Numbered from the stretch's first letter, positions 53,336 to 62,229 are shown. The stretch: 64,000 nt of DNA from Sphingomonas sp. (GCF_026460985.1 NZ_JAPKNM010000051.1:1-64000), one strand, 5' to 3'. The notes: generated by a model not told the origin, from the letters alone. Numbers and translations are program-made.

Positions 53336-54151
53336 ATGCGTTGGGTGAATGTCAGGCCAAATCGTCGCAGCGCAGTCCTGCTCGGAACAGTGCCGCTGCT
53401 GGTGGCACTGATCGGGTATTTGATCGCTTCGGCGACCCGCCACGCAGCCAATGCCTCGGACAAGGTTCTGCCCACGCCCGCGGCGATGGCGGATGCGATG
53501 CGCGGCCTGCTCTTCGATGCCGATCCGCTGAGCGGTCGGATCATCTTCTGGGCGGACACGGTCGCGAGCCTCGAGCGGCTCTTTCTCGGGCTCGGCATCT
53601 GCGCGCTCTCGGCGCTGCTCGTCGGCATGGTTCTGGGCGTCCTGCCGGCGGTACGCGCGACCTTCGGCGCATTCGTCACGACCATCGCGGTGATTCCGCC
53701 GATCGCGCTCCTGCCGGTCCTCTTCATCGCCTTCGGGCTTGGCGAGACGGCGAAAGTCGCGCTGATCGTTGTCGGCGTCGCTCCCTTTCTGATCCGCGAT
53801 CTCGCAGAGCATGTTGCGGCACTCCCACAGGAGCAGCTGGTCAAGGCACAGACCCTCGGCGCGAGCAGCTGGCAGCTCGCGCTGCGTGTCGCCCTCCCAC
53901 AGGCGCTCCCGCGCCTGATCGCGGGACTTCGCCTGTCGCTGGGGCCGGCCTGGGTCTACCTCATCTCGGCCGAGGCGATCGCGTCCGACGTCGGGCTTGG
54001 ATACCGGATCTTCCTCGTCCGCCGCTATCTCTCGATGGATATCATCATTCCCTATGTCGCCTGGATTTCGCTGCTCGCGATCGTAACGGATGTGCTGCTC
54101 ATGCAGCTGAGCCGTCGCGCCTTCGCATGGGCACATCAGGGCCAGCGATGA
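53336..54151 (+). CDS. ABC transporter permease (NitT/TauT type)
   Basis: A 271-residue inner-membrane permease with about six helices. The EAA-type cytoplasmic loop that contacts the ATPase is visible (EQLVKAQTLGASSWQLALRVALPQALPRLIAGLRLSLG). The strand of helices TIAVIPPIALLPVLFIAFGLGE and WVYLISAEAIASDVGLGYRI fit the BPD_transp_1 fold of SsuC/TauC. A GAGGAG ribosome-binding site overlaps the upstream stop, and the ATPase start overlaps its stop. Confidence 0.9.
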   Translation: MRWVNVRPNRRSAVLLGTVPLLVALIGYLIASATRHAANASDKVLPTPAAMADAMRGLLFDADPLSGRIIFWADTVASLERLFLGLGICALSALLVGMVLGVLPAVRATFGAFVTTIAVIPPIALLPVLFIAFGLGETAKVALIVVGVAPFLIRDLAEHVAALPQEQLVKAQTLGASSWQLALRVALPQALPRLIAGLRLSLGPAWVYLISAEAIASDVGLGYRIFLVRRYLSMDIIIPYVAWISLLAIVTDVLLMQLSRRAFAWAHQGQR

Positions 54152-54945
54152 GCGACCTCCTCGTCTTCGACAATGTCTGGCTCGAATATGGCGAGAAGAT
54201 CGTGCTCGAGCGCGTGAATCTCGGCATCGCCGAGCGCAGCTTCGTCTCCATCGTCGGGCCGTCCGGCTCGGGCAAGAGCAGTTTCCTGCGCCTTGCGCTG
54301 GGTCAGGAAACCCCCAGCCGAGGCCATATCCTGCTCGACGGCAAGATCCTCACCCCCGAATGCGGGCCCGATCGCGGCGTGGTCTTCCAGCGCTATTCGG
54401 TGTTCCCGCACCTGACCGCGCTGCGCAACGTGATGTTTGGACGGGAATGCGCGAAGGCGCCCTTCACTGCGCGTCTCTTCGGTGCCGCCCGGCGCCGCGC
54501 GGCCGAGGAAGCCGAGGCGATGCTGATCGAAGTGGGTCTCGGCGATTCGCTCGATTTGTATCCATCCCAACTCTCGGGCGGCATGCAGCAACGCCTCGCG
54601 ATCGCCCAGGCACTGATGGCGCGGCCGCGCGCGCTGCTGCTCGACGAGCCGTTCGGCGCGCTCGATCCCGGCATCCGACAGGACATGCATCGGCTCATCC
54701 TGCGGCTGTGGGAGGAACATGGGCTCACCATCCTGATGGTGACGCACGACATCGTCGAAGCCTTCAAACTCGGCACGCGCGTGCTGGCATTCGACAAGCG
54801 TCGCATCGATCCGCACGCGCCGCACCGCTTCGGCGCCACCGCGGTCTACGATCTGCCGCTCAAGAACAAACTGCCGCTGGATACGCCCGAGGTATCCGTG
54901 TCAATTATTACGATTGACAGAATCAGTAATAACTTTGAGGGTTAG
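54148..54945 (+). CDS. ABC transporter ATP-binding protein (NitT/TauT type)
   Basis: A 265-residue ATPase with Walker A (GPSGSGKSS), Q-loop (VVFQRYSVFPHL), signature LSGGMQQRLAIAQAL, Walker B (ALLLDEPFGALD) and H-loop (MVTHDIVEA). It energises uptake with the permease and binding protein upstream. The last dozen or so residues (IITIDRISNNFEG) are AT-rich in codon use, unlike the rest, because they overlap the second copy of the operator. It ends four bases before the regulator start. Confidence 0.92.
   Translation: MSDLLVFDNVWLEYGEKIVLERVNLGIAERSFVSIVGPSGSGKSSFLRLALGQETPSRGHILLDGKILTPECGPDRGVVFQRYSVFPHLTALRNVMFGRECAKAPFTARLFGAARRRAAEEAEAMLIEVGLGDSLDLYPSQLSGGMQQRLAIAQALMARPRALLLDEPFGALDPGIRQDMHRLILRLWEEHGLTILMVTHDIVEAFKLGTRVLAFDKRRIDPHAPHRFGATAVYDLPLKNKLPLDTPEVSVSIITIDRISNNFEG
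54905..54932. promoter_or_regulatory. Operator 2, TATTAC-N14-GTAATA, inside the 3' end of the ATPase gene
   Basis: TTATTAC (54905-54911) and GTAATAA (54926-54932) are a perfect 7-bp inverted repeat, spacer 14 bases, the same layout as the site at 52142-52169. It sits 18-45 bases before the regulator start, within coding sequence of the ATPase, and contains a TTGACA hexamer (54914-54919). It suggests an internal, self-controlled promoter for the regulator and the catabolic genes. Confidence 0.72.
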
Positions 54946-54949
54946 ATCC

Positions 54950-55432
54950 GTGAACGACACCCCACCCTCCAGTCTCGCCCGGCTCAGCATGAGCCTGCCT
55001 GCCGAGCTCTCCCGTCAGCTCGATCTGATGGTGGAGGAGCGCGGCCTGCCTTCGCGTTCCCAGCTGATCGCGGAACTGATCCGCAACGAACTTGCCCAGC
55101 ACGGCGCCACCATGCGGCCGGAGGACATGCTCGCCGGCACGATCACTTTGGTCTATCGCGGCGACATGGGGCGCGTACGCCACCAGCTCGCGCAGACCCA
55201 GGCCGAATATCTCAAGGAAGTGATCTCCTCGCAGCATGTCTTCCTCGAGGACGACCAGTCGCTCGAGGTGCTGCTGGTGCAGGGCCCGGCGATCCGGCTG
55301 CGCGATCTGTGCGATGCGCTGCGCAAGGTTCGCGGTGTGCAGCAGCTCCGGCTCTTCACCACCACCGCACTCTTGCCGCCGCTCCATGAGCAGGAACGTG
55401 GCGCGCCACAGACGGGGGCCAAGCCGGCATGA
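54950..55432 (+). CDS. NikR-like ribbon-helix-helix regulator, nickel site apparently lost
   Basis: A 160-residue protein from GTG 54950 (GAGGG eight bases upstream; a TTG 36 bases earlier lies inside the operator and is less likely). Residues 8-50 are a ribbon-helix-helix DNA-binding domain (LARLSMSLPAELSRQLDLMV, then SRSQLIAELIRNEL). Residues 60-140 resemble the NikR ACT-like domain (TITLVYRGDMGRVRHQLAQ; ISSQHVFLEDDQSLEVLLVQG). Aligned by eye with E. coli NikR, only His87 is kept (His96 here); His76, His89 and Cys95 become Ala85, Phe98 and Ser104. It is therefore unlikely to be a nickel sensor. It probably binds the two operators described here. Confidence 0.82.
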   Translation: MNDTPPSSLARLSMSLPAELSRQLDLMVEERGLPSRSQLIAELIRNELAQHGATMRPEDMLAGTITLVYRGDMGRVRHQLAQTQAEYLKEVISSQHVFLEDDQSLEVLLVQGPAIRLRDLCDALRKVRGVQQLRLFTTTALLPPLHEQERGAPQTGAKPA

Positions 55433-56250
55433 GCGCAACACTTGCCGATCCGGGCGCCGCGCGCGCGCATGCCCGTGCCATGGAGGGCACCGTCGTCGAG
55501 GCGATGCCGATCCTGCCACCCCGCGCCGACGATCTACCGGCGGGCATCGCGTCCGACGACCTGCTCTGGGAAGAGACGATCGCGGGAGGCGGCTATGCCT
55601 CCCGGACCCTCGCACGGGGCACGCGATTGCGGCTGATCGATCTCGAGGGCGATGCCTGCGCGTCGTTGCTGCTGTTCAACGCGGCCACGCCGACCGAGCG
55701 GCTCAACATCGCCGATACCGTCAAGGTGCAATGGGACGCCTATCCTTCGGCGGGCAGCCTGCTGCTGTCGGACATGGGGCGCGTCCTTGCCAGTATCGAA
55801 CAGGACAATGCCGGCACCCATGATGCCTTTTGCGGCGCTTCCAGCGAAGCGTCGAACTGGCGCCATTATGGCGACGGCCGCAATTCGGGCGCCCATCCCA
55901 ATGCGCGCGACCGGCTGCTGCTCGGTGCCGCCAAGCACGGGTTGGGTCGGCGCGACGTCCATCCCTGCATCAATCTGTTCAAGGGGGTGCGAATTGCCGC
56001 CGACGGCGCCATCGTACCGGAACTCGGTCCCTTCGCACCAGGCCGCTCGCTCGTCCTGCGCGCCGAGATGGACCTGATCCTGGTCATCGCCAACTGCCCG
56101 CATGTTCTCGACGGCCGCCCGTGGCGCATCACGCCGCTGCGCGCCACCGCCTGGCGCGGGGCGGTCACCGAGGCGGACGACCCGATCCGCAACGCGACGC
56201 CCGAGCGCCGCCGTGCCTTTCTCAACACCGAAGATCTGTATCGCCGCTGA
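55429..56250 (+). CDS. Carboxyguanidine deiminase subunit (urea carboxylase-associated protein 2 family)
   Basis: A 273-residue DUF1989-type protein. Hallmarks are GGGYASRTLARGTRLRLIDLEGDACASLLLFNA, LNIADTVKVQWDAYPSAGSLLLSDMGRVLASI and HPCINLFKGVRIAADGAI, with conserved Cys and His residues that likely bind metal (DAFCGASSE, NSGAHPN). The family was named for its link to urea carboxylase; it is now understood, with the next gene product, as the two-part carboxyguanidine deiminase (CgdAB) that turns carboxyguanidine into allophanate and ammonia. Which subunit is A or B was not assigned. It overlaps the regulator stop (ATGA). Confidence 0.85.
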   Translation: MSATLADPGAARAHARAMEGTVVEAMPILPPRADDLPAGIASDDLLWEETIAGGGYASRTLARGTRLRLIDLEGDACASLLLFNAATPTERLNIADTVKVQWDAYPSAGSLLLSDMGRVLASIEQDNAGTHDAFCGASSEASNWRHYGDGRNSGAHPNARDRLLLGAAKHGLGRRDVHPCINLFKGVRIAADGAIVPELGPFAPGRSLVLRAEMDLILVIANCPHVLDGRPWRITPLRATAWRGAVTEADDPIRNATPERRRAFLNTEDLYRR

Positions 56251-56885
56251 TGAAAAACGATCCGCATTTCGCCGGCCTTGCCGGTCAGGTGATCCACGAC
56301 GAGATCGTGGCTGCCCGCGCCCCCTGGATGCACCGCGTGCGCGCCGGGGAAACGCTCCGCATCATCGACCTCGAAGGCAATCAGGCGGTCGATTTCCTGC
56401 TCTACGCCACCGACGACGATGCCGAGCGCTACAGCGCGCAGGACACGGTCGCGGCGCAGGCCAACATCTTCCTGCGCACCGGCAGCGTGCTGCTGTCGAG
56501 CGAGGGCCGGCCGATGATGACGATCACGGGCACGTCGGTCGAGTATCACGACACGATCGGCGGCGCCTGCTCGTGCGAGTCCAACAGCCTGCGCTACGGT
56601 CATCACACCAGGGCGCAGCACAGCTGCGTCGACAACTTCCTCGAGGCCAATCTGCGCGACGGCCGCGGCAAGCGCGACATGGTTTCGAACGTCAACTTCT
56701 TCATGAACGTGCCCGTCGAGGCGGACGGTGCGCTCGGCATCGTCGACGGCATTTCGGCACCGGGCCTTTCCGTCGATCTTCGCGCCGAGATGGATGTGAC
56801 CGTGGTCGTCTCGAACTGCCCGCAGATCAACAATCCCTGCAATGGCTTCAATCCCACGCCCGTCCGCATGATCGTGACGGCATGA
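56250..56885 (+). CDS. Carboxyguanidine deiminase subunit (urea carboxylase-associated protein 1 family)
   Basis: A 211-residue DUF1989-family protein, related to its neighbour: GETLRIIDLEGNQAVDFLLYATDDDAERYSAQDTV, IFLRTGSVLLSSEGRPMMTI and the Cys-rich GGACSCESNSLRYGHHT, followed by NVNFFMNVPVEADG. These Cys/His residues are the expected metal site. It forms a complex with the previous gene product. Start ATG 56250 shares a base with the previous stop (TGATG) and its stop overlaps the carboxylase start. Confidence 0.87.
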   Translation: MKNDPHFAGLAGQVIHDEIVAARAPWMHRVRAGETLRIIDLEGNQAVDFLLYATDDDAERYSAQDTVAAQANIFLRTGSVLLSSEGRPMMTITGTSVEYHDTIGGACSCESNSLRYGHHTRAQHSCVDNFLEANLRDGRGKRDMVSNVNFFMNVPVEADGALGIVDGISAPGLSVDLRAEMDVTVVVSNCPQINNPCNGFNPTPVRMIVTA

Positions 56886-59800
56886 GCTTCGGCACGGTCC
56901 TGGTCGCCAATCGCGGGGCGATCGCCTGCCGGATCATCCGCACGCTGCGCCGCATGGGCATTCGCTCGGTCGCCGTCTTCTCCGATGCCGACGAGGCTTC
57001 CCGCCACGTCGCCGAAGCCGATGTGGCGGTGCGGATCGGCCCGGGCCCGGCCGCGGAAAGCTATCTCGACGCCGCGCGGATTCTCGCCGCCGCGCGCGAG
57101 ACGGGCGCCGACGCGATCCATCCCGGCTACGGCTTCCTTTCGGAGAATGCCGATTTTGCCGAGGCCTGCGCCGAGGCCGGCATCGTCTTCATCGGGCCGA
57201 AGCCGGACAATATCCGCGACTTCGGGCTGAAGCACAGCGCCCGGGCGCTCGCCAAGGCCGAAGACGTGCCGCTGGCGCCGGGCACCGGACTCCTGGCGGA
57301 TGCGGAGGCTGCGATCGAAGCGGCGGCGCGGATCGGCTATCCCGTGATGCTCAAGGCGACCGCCGGCGGCGGCGGCATCGGTATGCGCGTATGCGCAGAT
57401 CCCGCAGCGGTGCGCGATGGCTATGCCGCGGTGGCGCGGCTCGGCGCGGGCAATTTCGGCGACGCCGGCCTCTTCCTCGAACGCTTCGTGCCGCGCGCCC
57501 GGCATGTCGAAGTGCAGATCTTCGGCGACGGCACGGGGCGCGTCGTCGCGCTCGGCGAGCGCGACTGCTCGCTTCAGCGCCGCAACCAGAAGGTGATCGA
57601 GGAGGCTCCTGCCCCCAATCTTCCCGAGCATGTCCGCGTCGCGCTGACCGACGCGGCAGTACGGCTGGGGACGGCCGCCCGCTATCGCTCGGCCGGGACG
57701 GTCGAATTCCTCTACGACGCGGAGCGGCAGGACTGGTTTTTCCTCGAGGTCAACACGCGGCTCCAGGTCGAGCATGGCGTGACCGAGGAAGTGACCGGCA
57801 TCGACCTGGTCGAGTGGATGGTGCGCGGCGCGGCCGGCGACTACGCCTTTCTCGACGCCCCCGTCCCAGCCCCGCGCGGCTGGTCGATCCAGGCCCGGCT
57901 CTATGCCGAGGACCCTGCGGTCGATTTCCGGCCTGCCGCGGGCATGCTCACCGAAGTCGCCGTCCCGGGCGACGCGCGGATCGAGACCTGGGTCGAGAGC
58001 GGTACGAAGGTCTCGCCCTTTTACGACCCGATGATCGCCAAGCTGATCGTGCGCGGAGAGGATCGGGCCATGGCGGTGACCGCGATGCAGGCGGCGCTCG
58101 ACGCGACGCGGCTGGCCGGCATCGAGACCAACCTGCGCTGGTTGCGCGACGTGGCGCGCGCCGACGATTTCACTTCGGGCGACGTCTCCACGCGCTCGCT
58201 CGAGCGGGTGGAACATCATCCGCGCAGCATCTCGGTGCGCTCGGCCGGCACGCTCACCACCGTACAGGATTTTCCGGGACGGATCGGGCTGTGGGATGTC
58301 GGCGTGCCGCCATCCGGACCGATGGACGCCCGCGCCTTCCGGCTGGGCAACGCGCTGCTCGGAAACGACGCGGCGGCCGCCGGGCTCGAAGTCACCGTGA
58401 CCGGCCCGACGCTCCAGTTCAACACGGCGACGCGCATCTGCCTGACCGGCGCCGATTTCGACGCGACGCTCGACGGCAAGCCGGTGCCGCACAACCAGGC
58501 CTTCGCAGTCGACAAGGGGCAGCTTCTGGCGCTCGGCCGCATCCGCGGGGGCGGCATGCGCGGCTATGTCCTGTTCGCGGGGGGCCTCGACGTCCCCGCC
58601 TATCTCGGCAGCGGCAGCACCTTCGATCTGGGCGAGTTCGGCGGGCATGGCGGCCGCAAGCTGCTCGCGGGCGACACGCTGCATCTGGCGCCGCACCCGC
58701 CCGCAGTGATCCCCGGAGCGCGGGTGATCGAGCAGCCGGCATTCGGTCCGGACTGGACGATCCGCGTGCTCTACGGACCGCACGGAGCGCCCGATTTCTT
58801 CGCTCCCGAGGATATCGAGACGATCCTGACGGCCGACTGGCGCGTACATTATAACAGCAACCGCACCGGCGTCCGGCTGGTCGGGCCGAAGCCGCACTGG
58901 GCACGCCGGGACGGTGGCGAGGCGGGGCTCCATCCCTCCAACATCCACGACAATCCCTACGCCATCGGCGCGCTCGACTTCACGGGCGATATGCCAATCA
59001 TTCTCGGCCCGGACGGCCCCTCGCTCGGAGGTTTCGTCTGCCCATTCGTGGTGATCGCGGCCGATCTCTGGAAGGTCGGCCAGCTCGCGCCGGGCGACCG
59101 CATCCGGTTCGAGGAAGTGAGCCTCGGCGATGCGGATGCGGCGAGTGCGGTCGAAGAGGAATGGGTCGAGGGCCGCCCCCCTCACCCCTCCGCGAAGACC
59201 GCCGGCGGCGGGTCGGATGCGATCCTGGCGGAGCTCGCGCCGCAGGGTCACCGCCCGCGGGTCCTGTATCGCCGGCAGGGCGACCGCAACCTGCTCGTCG
59301 AATATGGCCCGATCACGCTCGATCTCGAACTGCGCTTGCGGGTCCATGCTGCCACGACCGCGCTCGCCGCGCTGGACCTGCCCGGCATCCTCGACATCGT
59401 ACCCGGCATCCGCTCCTTCCAGGTGCATATCGATGGCGTCCGCATCAGGGAGGCCGAACTTCTCGAACGGCTGATGGACATCGAGGAACAGCTCGGCGAG
59501 CTCGACGATTTCGCGATCCCGTCGCGCATCGTGCACCTTCCGCTGAGCTGGGACGATCCCGCCATTCACCAGACGATCGAGCGCTACATGGCCGTGGTGC
59601 GCGACGATGCGCCATGGTGCCCGGACAATATCGAGTTCATCCGTCGCGCAAACGGACTGGAGAGCGCGGACGACGTCTATCGCACGGTCTTCGACGCCAG
59701 CTACCTCGTCTACGGACTTGGCGACGTCTATCTGGGCGCGCCGGTGGCGACGCCGATCGATCCGCGGCATCGGCTGGTCACGACCAAGTACAACCCGGCG

Positions 59801-60481
59801 CGAACCTGGACGCCGCCCAATGTCGTCGGCATCGGCGGCGCCTATATGTGCATCTATGGGATGGAGGGCCCGGGCGGCTATCAGCTGTTCGGCCGCACCA
59901 TCCAGGTGTGGAACACCTGGCGGCAGGACGGCGCCTTCACTGAAGGCAAGCCTTGGCTGCTGCGCTTCTTCGACCAGATCCGGTTCTTCCCCGTCAGCCA
60001 CGAGGAACTCACCGAGTGGCGTCGCGACTTCCCGCTCGGCCGCCGCACGATCGAGATCGAGGAGACGGAATTCCGCCTCGCCGACTATCGCGCCTTCCTC
60101 GCCGAGAATGCCGAGTCGATCACGGCATTCGAAACGCGCCGCAACGCCGCCTTCGCCGCCGAGCGCGCCGAATGGGAGCGGCGCGGCGAATTCGATCGCG
60201 TCGCGAGCCTGACCGAAGAGGTCGACGACAAACCCGCTGACCTTATCGTGCTTCCCGAAGGGGCTGAGCTGGTGGAGTCACCCTTCGGGGGCAGCGTCTG
60301 GAAGCTGTTGAAAGCGCCCGGCGATTTTGTCGCTGCAGGCGAAACCATCGCGGTGATGGAAGCGATGAAGATGGAGTTTCCGCTCGAGAGCCCTGCCGCC
60401 GGGACGGTGGCAGCGCTGTATGTCGCCGAGCGGCAGAGCGTCACGCCTGGCGCGCCGATGCTGGCGCTGATCCGCGCATGA
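56882..60481 (+). CDS. Guanidine (urea-type) carboxylase, biotin-dependent
   Basis: A 1199-residue multi-domain enzyme. Biotin carboxylase occupies about residues 1-445 (VLVANRGAIACRIIRTLRRMG; KATAGGGGIGMRV; FLEVNTRLQVEHGVTEE). A KipI/KipA-like carboxyltransferase region follows (GTLTTVQDFPGRIGLWDVGVPPSGPMD; then the KipI-like part near LVEYGPITLDLELRLRVHA). A C-terminal biotin carrier domain has Lys1163 in AVMEAMKMEF. It carboxylates guanidine, or urea, using ATP and bicarbonate. Because the two carboxyguanidine deiminase subunits precede it, guanidine is the likelier substrate; the distinguishing active-site residue was not checked. Confidence 0.9.
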   Translation: MSFGTVLVANRGAIACRIIRTLRRMGIRSVAVFSDADEASRHVAEADVAVRIGPGPAAESYLDAARILAAARETGADAIHPGYGFLSENADFAEACAEAGIVFIGPKPDNIRDFGLKHSARALAKAEDVPLAPGTGLLADAEAAIEAAARIGYPVMLKATAGGGGIGMRVCADPAAVRDGYAAVARLGAGNFGDAGLFLERFVPRARHVEVQIFGDGTGRVVALGERDCSLQRRNQKVIEEAPAPNLPEHVRVALTDAAVRLGTAARYRSAGTVEFLYDAERQDWFFLEVNTRLQVEHGVTEEVTGIDLVEWMVRGAAGDYAFLDAPVPAPRGWSIQARLYAEDPAVDFRPAAGMLTEVAVPGDARIETWVESGTKVSPFYDPMIAKLIVRGEDRAMAVTAMQAALDATRLAGIETNLRWLRDVARADDFTSGDVSTRSLERVEHHPRSISVRSAGTLTTVQDFPGRIGLWDVGVPPSGPMDARAFRLGNALLGNDAAAAGLEVTVTGPTLQFNTATRICLTGADFDATLDGKPVPHNQAFAVDKGQLLALGRIRGGGMRGYVLFAGGLDVPAYLGSGSTFDLGEFGGHGGRKLLAGDTLHLAPHPPAVIPGARVIEQPAFGPDWTIRVLYGPHGAPDFFAPEDIETILTADWRVHYNSNRTGVRLVGPKPHWARRDGGEAGLHPSNIHDNPYAIGALDFTGDMPIILGPDGPSLGGFVCPFVVIAADLWKVGQLAPGDRIRFEEVSLGDADAASAVEEEWVEGRPPHPSAKTAGGGSDAILAELAPQGHRPRVLYRRQGDRNLLVEYGPITLDLELRLRVHAATTALAALDLPGILDIVPGIRSFQVHIDGVRIREAELLERLMDIEEQLGELDDFAIPSRIVHLPLSWDDPAIHQTIERYMAVVRDDAPWCPDNIEFIRRANGLESADDVYRTVFDASYLVYGLGDVYLGAPVATPIDPRHRLVTTKYNPARTWTPPNVVGIGGAYMCIYGMEGPGGYQLFGRTIQVWNTWRQDGAFTEGKPWLLRFFDQIRFFPVSHEELTEWRRDFPLGRRTIEIEETEFRLADYRAFLAENAESITAFETRRNAAFAAERAEWERRGEFDRVASLTEEVDDKPADLIVLPEGAELVESPFGGSVWKLLKAPGDFVAAGETIAVMEAMKMEFPLESPAAGTVAALYVAERQSVTPGAPMLALIRA

Positions 60482-62229
60482 CGGCGCTCGATCGCCTGCC
60501 CGTCGAAACCATCGCCGCCGATATACGGTCGCGTCGCCGCACCGCCGTCGACGTGATGGAAGAGGTCATCCGGCGTCTCGACCTCTATGACGCCGTCCAG
60601 CCTGCCGTCTGGATATCCCGCTTCGATGCCGCCGCGCTTCGCGCCGCCGCCGCGGCGGTCGACGAACGGGTCGCCGGCGGCGAAGCGCTGCCGCTCGCCG
60701 GCGTGCCGTTCGCGGTGAAGGACAATATCGACGTCGCCAGCCTCGATACGACCGCCGCCTGCCCCGCCTTCGCCTATGCGCCGTCACGCTCGGCGACGGT
60801 GGTCGAGCGGCTGGTCGCCGTCGGGGCCATCCCCATCGGCAAGACCAACCTCGACCAGTTCGCCACCGGCCTCAACGGCACGCGCAGCCCCTATGGCGTT
60901 CCGCGCAACGCCTATAACCGGGCCTGGGTGAGCGGCGGATCGAGCTCGGGCTCGGCGGTTGCGGTGGCAGCCGGGCTGGTCGCCTTCGCGCTCGGCACCG
61001 ACACTGCGGGTTCGGGCCGTGTGCCCGCAGCCTTCAATCACCTGATCGGTTTCAAGCCGACACGCGGGCGGTGGAGCAGCCGCGGGCTCGTCCCCGCCTG
61101 CCGGACGCTCGACTGCATCACGGTCTTTGCCGGGACGGCTGAGGATGCCGGACTTGTCGATGCCATCGCCGCCGGTTTCGATCGTGAGGACAGCTTCTCG
61201 CGCTCGTTCGACGACATGGCGCGCGGGCGGCGCCGGATAGGCGTCCCGCGCGCCGACCAGCGCCCCTGGTTCGGCGACATCGAATCCGGCTTCCTCTATG
61301 AGGCAGCGCTGGCCGGACTCGATGCCGAGCTGGTCGAGATCGACATGACGCCGCTCAACGAAGCGGCCCGGCTGCTCTACAATGGCCCCTGGGTCGCCGA
61401 ACGGACCGCTGCGCTCCAGGACCTGCTTCGCGACGACCCGGATGCGATCCATCCCGTGGTCCGTGCGATCGTCGAGGAGGGCCAGGCCTACAGTGCGGTG
61501 GATGCCTTCGCGGCAAGCTACCGCCTTGCCGACCTCGCCCGCGCGGCGGAGGAAATGTGGACGACGGTCGACCTGCTCGCCTTGCCGACGGCCCCGACCA
61601 GCTATCGCGTGGCCGAGATGCTCGCCGCGCCGATCGCGCTCAACGCGAGCCTCGGCGCCTATACCAACTTCGTCAATCTGCTCGACATGGCCGCGATCGC
61701 AGTCCCGACGGGGCGGTATCACAGCGGCGTCGGCTTCGGCATCACGCTGATGGGCCCCGCCGGCAGCGATCGCAGCCTGATTGACCTGGCGAAGACTCTT
61801 TTCCCCGCGCCGGCGAGCCTGCCGCCGCTCGACCTGGAGGGACGCATGGAGACCGTGAAGCTGGCCGTTGTCGGTGCGCATCTGAAGGACATGCCCTTGC
61901 ACTGGCAACTGACCTCCCGCGACGCGCGCTTCGTCGGCGAGGCCAGGACGGCCCCCCAATACCGTCTGTATGCGATGGCGGACAGCGTGCCCCCCAAGCC
62001 GGCGCTCGTGCACAGCGGCGATGGCGCCGCGATCGCGCTCGAGATCTATGAGCTCGACATGGCGGCGTTCGGCAGCTTCGTCGCCGAGGTCCCGCCCCCC
62101 CTCGCGATCGGCACCGTGACGCTGGAGGACGGCAGCCAGGTCAAGGGATTCGTCGCGGAGCCGCGCGCGACCGCCAATGCCGAGGACATCACCTCGCTTG
62201 GCGGATGGCGGCGCTATCTCCAGCGATAG
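60478..62229 (+). CDS. atzF: Allophanate hydrolase (AtzF type)
   Basis: A 583-residue enzyme that splits allophanate into two ammonia and two CO2. The amidase domain has the catalytic Lys in GVPFAVKDNIDVA and the Ser signature GGSSSGSAVAVAAG with GTDTAGSGRVPAAFN. The C-terminal domain (from about residue 455; VKLAVVGAHLKDMPLHWQL, VHSGDGAAIALEIYELDMAAFGSFV) is the AtzF-type second domain, which acts on the decarboxylation step in this family. It overlaps the carboxylase gene by four bases and ends the guanidine pathway. Confidence 0.93.
   Translation: MTALDRLPVETIAADIRSRRRTAVDVMEEVIRRLDLYDAVQPAVWISRFDAAALRAAAAAVDERVAGGEALPLAGVPFAVKDNIDVASLDTTAACPAFAYAPSRSATVVERLVAVGAIPIGKTNLDQFATGLNGTRSPYGVPRNAYNRAWVSGGSSSGSAVAVAAGLVAFALGTDTAGSGRVPAAFNHLIGFKPTRGRWSSRGLVPACRTLDCITVFAGTAEDAGLVDAIAAGFDREDSFSRSFDDMARGRRRIGVPRADQRPWFGDIESGFLYEAALAGLDAELVEIDMTPLNEAARLLYNGPWVAERTAALQDLLRDDPDAIHPVVRAIVEEGQAYSAVDAFAASYRLADLARAAEEMWTTVDLLALPTAPTSYRVAEMLAAPIALNASLGAYTNFVNLLDMAAIAVPTGRYHSGVGFGITLMGPAGSDRSLIDLAKTLFPAPASLPPLDLEGRMETVKLAVVGAHLKDMPLHWQLTSRDARFVGEARTAPQYRLYAMADSVPPKPALVHSGDGAAIALEIYELDMAAFGSFVAEVPPPLAIGTVTLEDGSQVKGFVAEPRATANAEDITSLGGWRRYLQR

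Noticed and set aside
54950..55432. Annotation as the nickel regulator NikR
   Set aside because: Three of four nickel ligands are missing by eye, and no nickel transporter, urease or hydrogenase gene is in the window.
56603..60001. 1132-codon open frame on the minus strand opposite the carboxylase gene
   Set aside because: It is a GC-driven shadow: composition is Arg/Ala/Asp-rich without motifs, and the plus strand encodes a complete, motif-bearing carboxylase.
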